The notes under the pieces: generated by a model | What the model saw: the letters and a program-made list of their open reading frames with translations, nothing else | Told to the model about the DNA's origin: nothing | Databases searched by the model: none | Shown here: piece after piece, positions 7,960 through 16,270 of the stretch | Layout of the letters: every line of letters begins with the position of its first letter | Position numbering within the stretch: position 1 is the first letter of the stretch | Made by a program: the position numbers and the translations under genes | Origin: Bacteroidales bacterium | GTDB taxonomy: Bacteria > Bacteroidota > Bacteroidia > Bacteroidales > Muribaculaceae | Length of the DNA: 33,588 nt | Direction: 5' to 3' | Assembly: GCA_004557565.1 (NCBI GenBank) | Contig: SFGS01000056.1 | Coordinates: 1 to 33,588, forward strand

Positions 7960-8472
7960 TTAGTAGCCTAATTTTGCAATCACTTCGTCGGTCACATCGA
8001 TGCGTGGCGACACATACATTGCGCCTTGAATCGACGCGCGGTCGAAAATCACCTGATAGCCCTTTTCCTCACACACCTTTTTGCAAGCAGCATAAATGTC
8101 GTCTTGAATAGGCTTGATGAGCGACTGCTGCTTTTTGTAGAGTTCGCCCTGTGGACCGAAGTATTTATATTTGAGTTGAGAGGCTTCCTTTTCCTTAGCC
8201 ACGATTTCGGCTTCCTTCTTCTTCTTTTGCTCGTCGGTGAGGAACACCATGTCGGCTTGGTAATTCTTATACATTGTGTCGGCCTCCTTTTCCAAGGTTT
8301 CCACCTCACGCTGCCAGCGTTGTGAAATCTGGTTTAGCTGCTCGTTTGCCATTTCATAGTTAGGGATTTTCTTCAAGATATATTCCTGGTCGATGAACGC
8401 AAACTTTTGTGCAGAGGCTGTGGCTGCGAAAGCCGCCACGGCGATTAAGAGCATTACAATTTTTTTCATCAT
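7960..8472 (-). CDS. OmpH/Skp-family periplasmic chaperone (first paralogue)
   Basis: The 170-aa protein has a clear signal peptide (1-21, ending ASA) and then KFAFIDQEYILKKIPNYE, the conserved OmpH start of the mature chain. A charged coiled coil (about 45-120) and the C-terminal GYQVIFDRASIQGAMYVSP segment complete the fold. It is 77 bases downstream of bamA, the standard Bacteroidales order, and is probably co-transcribed with it. Of the three paralogues this is the one most like the canonical bamA-adjacent chaperone. Confidence 0.93.
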   Translation of the reverse strand: MMKKIVMLLIAVAAFAATASAQKFAFIDQEYILKKIPNYEMANEQLNQISQRWQREVETLEKEADTMYKNYQADMVFLTDEQKKKKEAEIVAKEKEASQLKYKYFGPQGELYKKQQSLIKPIQDDIYAACKKVCEEKGYQVIFDRASIQGAMYVSPRIDVTDEVIAKLGY

Positions 8473-8549
8473 AGTGTGTCGAATTATTTAGTTGATAATA
8501 CTTGTGGATTCTGTGAGGTTAGACTCTACGAAGCACAAATAGTTTATTT

Positions 8550-11192
8550 TTAGAATTCCTGACCGAGCACGAAGTGGAAGTTGCTGCCACCCTTTGTGCC
8601 ATACACCTTGTCGAAACCGTAACCCCAGTCGATACCCATCATACCGAGCATCGGGAGGAAGATACGCACACCCACACCGGCTGAGCGCTTGAGGTCGAAT
8701 GGAGAGAAGCGGCTCACGCTTGTCCAGGCATTACCAGCCTCGATAAATGCCAGCGGATAGATGGTGGCACTTGGAGAGAGCATCAATGGGAAGTGAAGTT
8801 CCATCAAGAAGCGGGTGTAAGCGTAACCGTCGCTGCCGTAAGGAGTGAACTGACCATTGTCGTAACCACGCAGCGCGATGGTTTCGGTAGCGTAGGTGTA
8901 GCTGCCCGACATACCGTCACCACCCACATAGAAGGTTTCGAACGGCGATTTGAGATATCTGTTCCAGCTACCGAGCAAACCGATGTCAGCACGTGTCATG
9001 AGCACGAGTGTCCAGCGTCCGTCTGGGTCGGTAAGTGGTGTATAGGTACGAGCCTGGAATTTGAGTTTCCAGTATTCAATCCATTTGTAGAGTTCCTTCT
9101 TCGAAGCCTCGTCGGTAGCCTGTGAAAGTGCCTTCCAGTTCTTCTTGCCAAAGAGGCTTGCAGGTGGAGTGAAACGGAAACTGAGCGAGAAGCTACTACC
9201 ACGGCGGGTGTAGAGTGGGTTGTCGATACTGTTACGAGCGAGAGTCAAGCCCAGCACGAGCGAGTTCGACGTACCGTTGTTCATATAGTAGAGGTATTCC
9301 CAGTTCTTCAAGCTATACCACTGGTAGCCGAGTTCGGCAGTGAGTGTGAAATAGTCGTCAGGCCATTTCAAACGCTTACCGAAGCCGATGGTCACACCAC
9401 CCATTTGCAAGTATTTGTTAGGGTCGTATGCGTCTTCGTAGTAGTTGTTGCCGTAGCCATAGTTGTTGCCGTAACCGTAACCGCTACCATAGTAATTGTT
9501 GTAGTAGTTATACATACCGTTCTGGTAGAGCGTGTTGTAGTAGCTGGAGTTGATACCGGTTTGGCGGCTATAGAATGCCGACACGCTGAGCGAATTGGGT
9601 CGCTTGCCGCCAAACCATGGGTCGAGGAACGACACACTGTAGGATTGGTAATACTTGGCGTTGGTCTGCGCGCTGATGGTGAATGTTTGACCCTCACCCT
9701 GTGGAATAATGCCCTTGAACGATGATGGGTGGAACAGGTTTTGGATAGAGAAGTTGGTAAACTTCAAACTCACCTTACCGATGATACCGGTTTGACCCCA
9801 ACCAGCCGAGAATTCCACTTGGTCGTTGGCCTTCGATTCCAAACCGAAGATAATGTCAACCGTACCGTTTTCTTCGTTAGGCTCAGGGCGAATGTCCATC
9901 TTTTCAGGGTCGAAGTGACCGGTTTGCGCAATTTCACGAGCCGAACGCATCAAGTCGCTCTTTGAGAAGAGGTCGCCTGGACGCACACGAAGTTCACGAC
10001 GAATCACCTTTTCATAGAGGCGGTCGTTACCGTTAATCACCACGCGGTTGATAGTGGCGCGCTTACCCTCAAAGAGGCGCATTTCAAGTGCGATAGAGTC
10101 GCCCTCCACATGGGTTTCCACTGGCACAATCTGCGCGAAGAGGTAACCCTTGTCGAGATAGAGGTTCGACACTGCATCGTCGTCGGTGCTCAAACGCTTA
10201 TTGAGTTTCTTCTGGTTATACACCTGGCCTTTTTCCATGCCAAGCACATTTTCGAGATATTCGGTAGGATATACGGTGTTGCCCACCCAGTTGATGCCTG
10301 AAATGTAGTATTTCTTACCTTCTTCCACGCGCAGGTGCACATCCACCTTGTTGTCGCTATAAGCCACCACGCTATCGCTCACGATGCGTGCATCGCGATA
10401 GCCAAGTTCGTTATACTTTTCAATAATGCGATTCTTGTCTTCGTCGTAGTCGGTGGCAACGAACTTCTTCTGACTGAACCACTTTCTGAAGTTGAAGAAG
10501 CCAGTTTCGTTGGTTTTCTTCATCGCACCCTTGATCTTGCCGTCGCTCAACACCTCGTTGCCGTCGATGTAGATTTTATGGACGCCAATCTTCGAGTGCT
10601 TGTCAACCACGATGTCAACAATCACCTCGTTCTTCTTGCTCAAGTCTTCCTTTTGAATCACCTCAACGGTGGCCTTGTCGAAGCCCTTATCGGCAAAATA
10701 CTTCTGAACGATGATTTTAACACGATCGGCAATGTTAGGGGTCATCTGGTTGCCTGGGGTAAGACCCAAACGCTCAATCACGTCCTTCTTCTCGCCACCC
10801 TTCATGCCCAAGTAGTTCACTTGCGAGATACGGGGTTGCTGCTGAAGGTCGAATTCGAGCCAAGCCTTGTCGCCATACACCTTTTCCACCTTGATTTGCA
10901 CCTTGGAGAACAGGCCCTGACGCCAAAAGCGCTTAGCGGCATTCTTGATGTCTTCGCCCGGAATTTCCACGCGCTGACCAATCGAAAGCCCCGAATAGCC
11001 GATGATAATGTAATCTTCATAGTTGTCGGCACCAGTCACTTTAATCCCGGCAATCTCATATTTAGGGTGATGGCCGGAGAATACCACTTTCGGATTGTAG
11101 ATGGTGTCGTTCACTGTGTAGGTTTCTTGTGCTTTCACGCTTGTGGCAAGCGCAAGAATGGATACGAGGAGTAGAATAGCTTTATATCGCAT
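8550..11192 (-). CDS. bamA: Outer membrane protein assembly factor BamA
   Basis: BamA folds and inserts beta-barrel proteins into the outer membrane. Five POTRA domains are visible before a C-terminal 16-strand barrel (about the last 420 residues) carrying the conserved loop-6 RGY motif (ALRGYDNGQF) and ending in aromatic-terminated strands. I place the start at 11192 (MRYKAILLLVSILALATSVKA, a good signal peptide, 4 bases after the uppS stop). The frame is also open to an ATG at 11216 that would overlap uppS and prefix eight polar residues. An unusual Tyr/Asn/Gly-rich low-complexity insert (about 30 residues, encoded near 9425-9515) sits between early barrel strands, probably in a surface loop. 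uppS precedes it and ompH genes follow. Confidence 0.96.
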   Translation of the reverse strand: MRYKAILLLVSILALATSVKAQETYTVNDTIYNPKVVFSGHHPKYEIAGIKVTGADNYEDYIIIGYSGLSIGQRVEIPGEDIKNAAKRFWRQGLFSKVQIKVEKVYGDKAWLEFDLQQQPRISQVNYLGMKGGEKKDVIERLGLTPGNQMTPNIADRVKIIVQKYFADKGFDKATVEVIQKEDLSKKNEVIVDIVVDKHSKIGVHKIYIDGNEVLSDGKIKGAMKKTNETGFFNFRKWFSQKKFVATDYDEDKNRIIEKYNELGYRDARIVSDSVVAYSDNKVDVHLRVEEGKKYYISGINWVGNTVYPTEYLENVLGMEKGQVYNQKKLNKRLSTDDDAVSNLYLDKGYLFAQIVPVETHVEGDSIALEMRLFEGKRATINRVVINGNDRLYEKVIRRELRVRPGDLFSKSDLMRSAREIAQTGHFDPEKMDIRPEPNEENGTVDIIFGLESKANDQVEFSAGWGQTGIIGKVSLKFTNFSIQNLFHPSSFKGIIPQGEGQTFTISAQTNAKYYQSYSVSFLDPWFGGKRPNSLSVSAFYSRQTGINSSYYNTLYQNGMYNYYNNYYGSGYGYGNNYGYGNNYYEDAYDPNKYLQMGGVTIGFGKRLKWPDDYFTLTAELGYQWYSLKNWEYLYYMNNGTSNSLVLGLTLARNSIDNPLYTRRGSSFSLSFRFTPPASLFGKKNWKALSQATDEASKKELYKWIEYWKLKFQARTYTPLTDPDGRWTLVLMTRADIGLLGSWNRYLKSPFETFYVGGDGMSGSYTYATETIALRGYDNGQFTPYGSDGYAYTRFLMELHFPLMLSPSATIYPLAFIEAGNAWTSVSRFSPFDLKRSAGVGVRIFLPMLGMMGIDWGYGFDKVYGTKGGSNFHFVLGQEF

Positions 11193-11196
11193 ATCG

Positions 11197-11955
11197 TCAA
11201 TTTTGTTCATTATCATTAATCACCTGTTCGCTGGTTTTGCCAAATCGGCGCTCACGGCTCTGGAAGTCGATGATGGCTTCCAAGAAATCCTCCTTAGAGA
11301 AATCTGGCCAAAGAACGGGCGTGAAATAGAGTTCACTGTAAGCAATCTGCCACAGCAGGTAGTTGCTGATTCGCAAGTCGCCGGCTGTGCGGATAAGCAG
11401 GTCGGGGTCGGGCATGTGGGCTGTGAGCATGTGAGACGACAGCACTGCGTCGTCGATGTCGGCAGGCTTGAGTTTGCCTTCTGCCACCTCATTGGCAATG
11501 CCTCGCACCGCTTCCACAATCTCCCATCGCGAAGAGTAGCTCAACGCCAGGCACAGCTCCATACCGGTGCAGTGGGCGGTGTCGGCCATACACTTCTGCA
11601 AGCGGGTGCGCGCAAATTCTGGCACACGCTCCATATCGCCAATGGTGGTGAGGCGCACATTCTTCTCTATCAGTTCAGGAGTCTCCTTCTCAATCGAAGT
11701 GACCACCAAGTGCATCAGCGCATCCACCTCCATTTGCGGACGGTTCCAGTTTTCGGTAGAGAATGTGTAGAGCGTGAGGTATTCCACACCCAGGTCGTTA
11801 GCCACCTCGGTGATGTTGTGCACTGTGGGCACACCATTCTCATGGCCAAATGAGCGAATCATGCCACGCTTTTTTGCCCACCGTCCGTTGCCGTCCATAA
11901 TTATGGCAACGTGGCGTGGGATTCTTGTTTTGTCTATTTTATCAATTAGCGACAC
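11197..11955 (-). CDS. uppS: Isoprenyl (undecaprenyl diphosphate) synthase
   Basis: This 252-aa cis-prenyltransferase extends farnesyl diphosphate with isopentenyl units to make the undecaprenyl carrier lipid used for peptidoglycan and surface polysaccharides. The signature HVAIIMDGNGRWAKKRG is at residues 15-31, with the catalytic Asp at 21. RTAGDLRISNYLLWQ and the ELYFTPVLWPDF stretch complete the active site and dimer interface. Length is normal. It is followed 4 bases later by the favoured bamA start and preceded by the DUF6089 gene at a 49-base gap, a conserved Bacteroidales arrangement. Confidence 0.97.
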   Translation of the reverse strand: MSLIDKIDKTRIPRHVAIIMDGNGRWAKKRGMIRSFGHENGVPTVHNITEVANDLGVEYLTLYTFSTENWNRPQMEVDALMHLVVTSIEKETPELIEKNVRLTTIGDMERVPEFARTRLQKCMADTAHCTGMELCLALSYSSRWEIVEAVRGIANEVAEGKLKPADIDDAVLSSHMLTAHMPDPDLLIRTAGDLRISNYLLWQIAYSELYFTPVLWPDFSKEDFLEAIIDFQSRERRFGKTSEQVINDNEQN

Positions 11956-12004
11956 TGCTTATATTATATATAATGTGTAAAATTATATTCAATCTTTTAA
12001 ATTA

Positions 12005-12667
12005 TCACTCCACATAGTGGCATTTTGAGCAACGCTTGCTGAACTCGTAGGTGATGGTGAACATCGCCACCGAATACCAGTCGGTGTTCTTGGCAAAGCC
12101 ATGCTGAATACGGTAAAGGTCGCTCAATCCGTCGAGACGGTCGCCAAACGCCTTGCGCATGGTGAACTCGAAGCCGAGGTTGAGACGCTCTTTCACTTTA
12201 TATTTCACACCCACACCCATAGGAATGTTGAAGGTGAAGTGCGTGCCATCGACGAATGCGGCGGTAGCACCCACGCCCAGCACCATGTATGGGGAAATGC
12301 GGCTGTAATTCTTATATTTCGCCCCTACACCATAATTGAGGAAGTTGAATTCTGCCTGTGCGCCCAAGTCCACGAGGTGCGACTTAAACTCATAGTGCTC
12401 TCCGTCGGGGAATTTGCTGGCGCAATCGTTGCTGTTGCCGCTGATTGAGGCATAGAGCAAATTGCCCTTAAACGCAATACGGCTGTTCATATTGTAGCGA
12501 AACACGCCGCCGCCCACAATGCCGGGGTGCTTATACATGTTGCCGCTGCTGATGTCGCCGATGTAGCCGCTCACACCCAGCGCAGGACCCACCTCGTAGC
12601 GGTATTCCTGAGCCACAGCGGTAGCAGCCATCAGTGCCATTGCCAATATTGCGAAAATCTTCTTCAT
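12005..12667 (-). CDS. DUF6089-family outer-membrane beta-barrel protein
   Basis: The 220-aa protein has a signal peptide (MKKIFAILAMALMAATAVA) and alternating hydrophobic strands with Gly/aromatic turns (ALGVSGYIGDISS, GGGVFRYNMNSRIAFKGNL), typical of an eight-stranded outer-membrane barrel. The GDRLDGLSDLY and KNTDWYS segments and the C-terminal CSKCHY cysteine cluster are, to my recollection, hallmarks of the DUF6089 family found immediately upstream of uppS in Bacteroidales. The function is unknown. Its fixed position beside uppS and bamA suggests an envelope-assembly role. It is probably co-transcribed with its neighbours (35 bases after the DUF6242 gene, 49 bases before uppS). Confidence 0.88.
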   Translation of the reverse strand: MKKIFAILAMALMAATAVAQEYRYEVGPALGVSGYIGDISSGNMYKHPGIVGGGVFRYNMNSRIAFKGNLLYASISGNSNDCASKFPDGEHYEFKSHLVDLGAQAEFNFLNYGVGAKYKNYSRISPYMVLGVGATAAFVDGTHFTFNIPMGVGVKYKVKERLNLGFEFTMRKAFGDRLDGLSDLYRIQHGFAKNTDWYSVAMFTITYEFSKRCSKCHYVE

Positions 12668-12702
12668 ATATGGGTTTCGGGAAAAGATGTATTCCTACAA
12701 AA

Positions 12703-14184
12703 TCAATACAGAGGTTTGAAGGTGAGTTGGTTGATCACACCCTTCCAAATGCTGTTGAGCAAGTCGCCCGAACCGTTGGTGCCACCCACAAGGTAGATGT
12801 AAGGGCATTGCCATTCGGTGACAGGCTTCACTGGTGCCTTGGCACGCGCCTTTGAAATACGCTCTTCCACCACAAATGCCTGTGCGTGCATAAACAGTGG
12901 CAGGTAAGATGGCAACTGAAGTGTCAAGCCACCGTTACTCCAAGTGATGCCTTGGTTATACGACACATAAGTGGTGCGGTTCATTGTGCCGTCGGCTGTG
13001 CGGCCGCCAAGCACCATCCATGTGGCGCGCTTGGTGAGGCGGTGCGTCACGGTGTCGTTGGCAAACGAGGTGTAAGAAACAAGCGCAGCACCTTCAAGGG
13101 CTGGGAGAGCAGATTTGAGCGACTCGTTGTCGATTCTGCCCCAAGTCTTGCCATCGTAGCCCCATACGCCTTTCGACAATTTGCCGTCTTTGGTCAAACC
13201 GCCTACAATCATACCTTGTTGAGCGTCGGTCCAAGAGTTGCTTGCCATCACAAATTCAGAAGAACCAGTGATTGGGAAAGCGGCATCAATAGCCTTGGGC
13301 ACATAGTTGCCACGTGGATATTCGTCGTATTTGTATTCGTTTCCGTCTTTCAGCACACCCAGCACCTTGCCTTCGTATGCGCCCTTGATGCTGCGCCAAG
13401 TCACGGAGCAGTTGGTCCAAGTGGTGCCCTCATCGGTGCTCTTGTAAAGCACGCCAGAAATAGAGAGGATATAGAGCGCATCGTTTGATGCTACGAGCGA
13501 TTGCACGTTAGGTGTGAAATCAAATGCCACATTCTTCTTTTCCCAAGTGCCTTGACTGGGGTTGGTGGCTGTGGAAAGCACATATCCGTAATTGTCGGCC
13601 ACGAGGCAGAAGTATTTGCCGTTCTGAGCCACAGCCTTTTCGGCTCTTGGATAGCCACTGGTGTTGGGCAGGTCGCGGCGTGCGCGCTGGTCCCAGTAGA
13701 GCGAGTCGGGCTTCATGTTGTGCACATTCACGCTCACTGTGTAGGAGCGAATCACCTTGCCGTCTTGCGAAGTGATTTCCAGTTCCACAGGGCTGGTGAA
13801 GTCGATGCTGTCGGTGGTTTCGCTGGTGTATTCCACCTCTTTGTCCTTCATCCACTGGCTGTCTTTCACCTTAAACACCGCCTTGCCTACCGCTGTGGGG
13901 AAACTCACCGAAACGGTGAGGTGCGACACATCTGTGCCTTTTGGCAGAGAGTCGGCGTTGTAGATGAGATTTTTTTCCTGATCAATGGAAAAATACACAG
14001 AATCAAGGTTGTAGAGCACCTTTTTGTTGCTTCCTAATGTAAAACTCGACACCAACGTGGATGTGTTGCTGCTTGATGAAATTATTTCACCCGAAGTTGG
14101 TTCGTCATTTGAGGAGTTACATGAACTAATGGCAAGTGTGAGAAACATCGCCAGCACCATGTATATAGAATATTTCTTGTTCAT
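12703..14184 (-). CDS. DUF6242-type lipoprotein with exo-sialidase/propeller-like repeats
   Basis: The 493-aa protein begins with a type II signal peptide and lipobox (AISSC, lipidated Cys at about 22) followed by a Ser/Thr/Asn-rich linker. An Ig-like N-terminal part (to about residue 160) precedes a region starting SLYWDQRARRDLP with repeated blade-like motifs (LYKSTDEGTTW, GYDGKTWGRID, YVSYNQGITWSNGG). These resemble BNR/Asp-box beta-propeller blades, as in DUF6242. It ends YLVGGTNGSGDLLNSIWKG, kelch-like. It is likely anchored in the outer membrane. Substrate and function are unknown. It heads the minus-strand envelope cluster. Confidence 0.85.
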   Translation of the reverse strand: MNKKYSIYMVLAMFLTLAISSCNSSNDEPTSGEIISSSSNTSTLVSSFTLGSNKKVLYNLDSVYFSIDQEKNLIYNADSLPKGTDVSHLTVSVSFPTAVGKAVFKVKDSQWMKDKEVEYTSETTDSIDFTSPVELEITSQDGKVIRSYTVSVNVHNMKPDSLYWDQRARRDLPNTSGYPRAEKAVAQNGKYFCLVADNYGYVLSTATNPSQGTWEKKNVAFDFTPNVQSLVASNDALYILSISGVLYKSTDEGTTWTNCSVTWRSIKGAYEGKVLGVLKDGNEYKYDEYPRGNYVPKAIDAAFPITGSSEFVMASNSWTDAQQGMIVGGLTKDGKLSKGVWGYDGKTWGRIDNESLKSALPALEGAALVSYTSFANDTVTHRLTKRATWMVLGGRTADGTMNRTTYVSYNQGITWSNGGLTLQLPSYLPLFMHAQAFVVEERISKARAKAPVKPVTEWQCPYIYLVGGTNGSGDLLNSIWKGVINQLTFKPLY

Positions 14185-14208
14185 CTAATTGAGTTTGCTT
14201 TGAAAGTA

Positions 14209-14216
14209 CAAATTTA
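14209..14216 (-). promoter_or_regulatory. Putative promoter of the envelope-gene cluster (-7 element)
   Basis: The minus strand reads TAAATTTG followed by TACTTT, 24 bases before the DUF6242 start codon. It matches TAnnTTTG, but no TTG lies at the expected distance. Confidence 0.5.
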
Positions 14217-14420
14217 CAAAAAATTCAGCAAAAATCGGGGTTCAAACGTGTATTTTATTAATAACACGCGCGAACCCAACATATTTTTCAGGTTGTAAAA
14301 TTAATATTAAAGCGGCAAACAATTTCCACAAATTAAGATATTAAAGGAGTATAGGCATTTTTTTACACCTTTTTAACGCATTTCCGCCTTGTAGCTCACA
14401 CTTTCACAGCGCATTTTGTT

Positions 14421-14610
14421 CAACCCGAATCTGTCATTAGGGCTTGTGGTATTTCGGAGTTTTAGAAGAATGAGTTTTGCTTATCTTTTAATGAGTGATA
14501 GCGAGCTATTACGAATTAAAAACAAGCGAAAGGCATCTTATAAAAGCCGAAAGACCGCAAGAAGTAATCTGAAAAATCCTTACACGGCCTAATGACCGAT
14601 TTGGGTTCAA
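14421..14610. mobile_element. MITE-like intergenic repeat, copy 1 (full length)
   Basis: About 190 bases bounded by inverted ends: CAACCCGAATCTGTCATTAG on the left, and CTAATGACCGATTTGGGTTC on the right. It carries a central palindrome (AATAGC/GCTATT-type). Three related copies lie at 29974, 31115 and 32583. It has no coding capacity, so any movement would need a transposase elsewhere. The right terminus abuts the prmC stop codon. Between 14217 and 14420 I see only AT-rich sequence. Confidence 0.75.
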
Positions 14611-15467
14611 TCGCGGGCTGGGAGCTGGGCTTTCACGAAGCGTGGGTTGCCAAACTGGTCACGAATGACCTGTGCCTGTTCGAAGCCGTTTTCCTCAAGT
14701 AAGCGGCAGGTTTCGCCACCAAATCGGCGATTGATTTCCAAATAGATACGCCCCGCTGGCTTCAATGCCACGGCGGCATATTTGGCGATGGCACGATAGA
14801 AGAGCAAAGGGTCGGCATCGGGCACAAACAAGGCGGTGGCTGGCTCGTGCTCCAACACATTGCGCTCCATATCGGCACGCTCGCTGTCGCAAATGTAGGG
14901 CGGATTGCTCACCACCACATCAAGGCTATCAGCCTCTGGCACAGCGGTTAGAATATCGGTCTGCACGTAATCGACCTTGACTTTGAGCGATGCGGCATTC
15001 TCCTTTGCCACCGCAAGTGCCTCAGCCGAGATGTCGAATGCCTCGACCTCTGGCCAGCGTAGTGCCAATGCCAGCGAAATGGCGATACAACCGCTGCCGG
15101 TGCCTATGTCGAGCACACGAAGGTCGGCGGCGCCACCGGCATCGTCGGTAATCATATCCACCAGCAACTCCGTTTCTGGGCGTGGGATAAGTGTGGCTGG
15201 CGTAACCTTGAACTCATGCCCATGGAAGCGCGCATGGCCAAAAATATACTGGATAGGTTCGCCCTTGCACAGCCTGTCGGCAATGCTGCGAATACGCTCA
15301 ACAAACACCTCGTCTTGCTCCACATTTCCGCGCAGAAGCACATCCACAGGGCTGTAGTGAAGCACTTCCTCCACCACCATGCGTGCCAAGGCGTTAGCCT
15401 CAGCCACATCATAGCACTCCTGCAAACGGTGCTTTAACTCTATAATTATCTGTTCGGTTGTCATCAC
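14607..15467 (-). CDS. prmC: Peptide chain release factor N5-glutamine methyltransferase
   Basis: PrmC methylates the GGQ glutamine of release factors RF1/RF2, using S-adenosylmethionine, to boost termination. The 286-aa protein has the helical N-terminal release-factor-binding domain with LIPRPETELLV (about 93-103). The Rossmann SAM motif LDIGTGSGCIA follows at about 119-129, and the catalytic NPPY at 188-191. The first codon of the open frame is GTG, with ATG directly after at 15464. The ATG is more likely because the promoter -7 element ends at 15470, so the transcript probably begins at or within a few bases of that ATG. The stop codon is formed at the edge of the MITE-like repeat. Confidence 0.96.
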   Translation of the reverse strand: MMTTEQIIIELKHRLQECYDVAEANALARMVVEEVLHYSPVDVLLRGNVEQDEVFVERIRSIADRLCKGEPIQYIFGHARFHGHEFKVTPATLIPRPETELLVDMITDDAGGAADLRVLDIGTGSGCIAISLALALRWPEVEAFDISAEALAVAKENAASLKVKVDYVQTDILTAVPEADSLDVVVSNPPYICDSERADMERNVLEHEPATALFVPDADPLLFYRAIAKYAAVALKPAGRIYLEINRRFGGETCRLLEENGFEQAQVIRDQFGNPRFVKAQLPARD

Positions 15468-15469
15468 TG

Positions 15470-15499
15470 CAAAATTACTGCAAATTATCGGAATATCAA
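15470..15499 (-). promoter_or_regulatory. prmC promoter
   Basis: On the minus strand TTG (15497-15499), 19 bases, TAATTTTG (15470-15477): a full consensus match. The predicted start site lies at 15463-15466, essentially on the ATG, implying a leaderless mRNA. Confidence 0.7.
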
Positions 15500-15582
15500 A
15501 TCACCCAAAATTTTCCCCCACCCCATCACCCCAAAACTATAAATAGAGTTTTGAAAGTTGCACCAAAGAAGATATGCGATGT

Positions 15583-15888
15583 CATGAAATTCCGTTAGGA
15601 ATTTGATGTGTGTAGGCAGGTATGCAGCGAAGGTTATGCGAAATGAGCGAAGCGAAATGGAGCATAGCCGAAGCGAAATGCCTGTAAATGTCGCATAACA
15701 ATATGCATCCCAGCGGGATGCGATTTCGTTGGCAAAAGGATATTTGGAGGTGTCGCATTCCGCTGGAATGCATAACGCTGGCATATCTATTGCAGGCATT
15801 TCGAAAAGATTCCATTTCGCTTCGCTCCATTACATCTTTTCTGCATACCTGCCTACACACATCAAATCCCTATGGGATTTTTTACAAT
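15583..15888. repeat. Large imperfect palindromic intergenic repeat
   Basis: The two ends (about 15587-15626 and 15842-15883) are inverted copies sharing the GTGTGTAGGCAGGTATGCAG core. Inside are two compact palindromes (GCATCCC/GGGATGC near 15705-15721 and GCATTCC/GGAATGC near 15755-15771) and repeated GCGAAGCGAAATG words. One arm recurs at 14-105. Short open frames across it are by-products of the repeat. It fills most of the prmC-DUF4492 intergenic region. Confidence 0.8.
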
Positions 15889-15975
15889 CAACCCAGGATT
15901 ACACAATGCCTTACAGAAAAACCAAATTTGATGGATAAATAAAAACACTGGGCACTACATTTAAAAAAAAATCGC

Positions 15976-15983
15976 TATATTTG
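15976..15983 (+). promoter_or_regulatory. Promoter of the cytochrome bd operon (-7 element)
   Basis: TATATTTG followed by CAAAAT matches TAnnTTTG, 23 bases before the DUF4492 ATG. No clear TTG lies 19-21 bases upstream. Confidence 0.55.
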
Positions 15984-16006
15984 CAAAATATCAACCACGA
16001 ACTCTC

Positions 16007-16246
16007 ATGAACAAATCAAACGATGCCAATTCACAGCCTAATTTACTCGTAAGGGTGTTTCGGTTCTACCGCGATGGTTTTCGCAGTATGACCGTGGGGC
16101 GCACACTTTGGGCGATTATCGCGGTGAAACTGGTGGTATTTTTCTTGATTCTCAGATGGTTGCTTTTCCCCGACTTCCTTGCTGGGAAAGCCAACAGCGA
16201 CCAGGGGAAAGCGGAATATGTGAGAGAACAAATCACAAAACGATAA
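16007..16246 (+). CDS. DUF4492 small membrane protein of the cytochrome bd operon
   Basis: The 79-aa protein has one transmembrane helix (about 37-57) preceded by the conserved VFRFYRDGFRSMTVGRTLW, which is the DUF4492 signature. This family almost always precedes cydA in Bacteroidetes. By analogy with the short CydX/CydS subunits it may stabilise the oxidase, though this is inference. It ends 24 bases before cydA and shares its promoter. Confidence 0.9.
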   Translation: MNKSNDANSQPNLLVRVFRFYRDGFRSMTVGRTLWAIIAVKLVVFFLILRWLLFPDFLAGKANSDQGKAEYVREQITKR

Positions 16247-16270
16247 TAAAACGTAACGATTAATACTTAT

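Noticed and set aside
10335..11174. 279-aa plus-strand open frame opposite bamA
   Set aside because: Antisense shadow of the POTRA-coding region.
15485..15942. Several overlapping small open frames on both strands between prmC and DUF4492
   Set aside because: They are produced by the palindromic repeat sequence, mirror one another and lack protein character.
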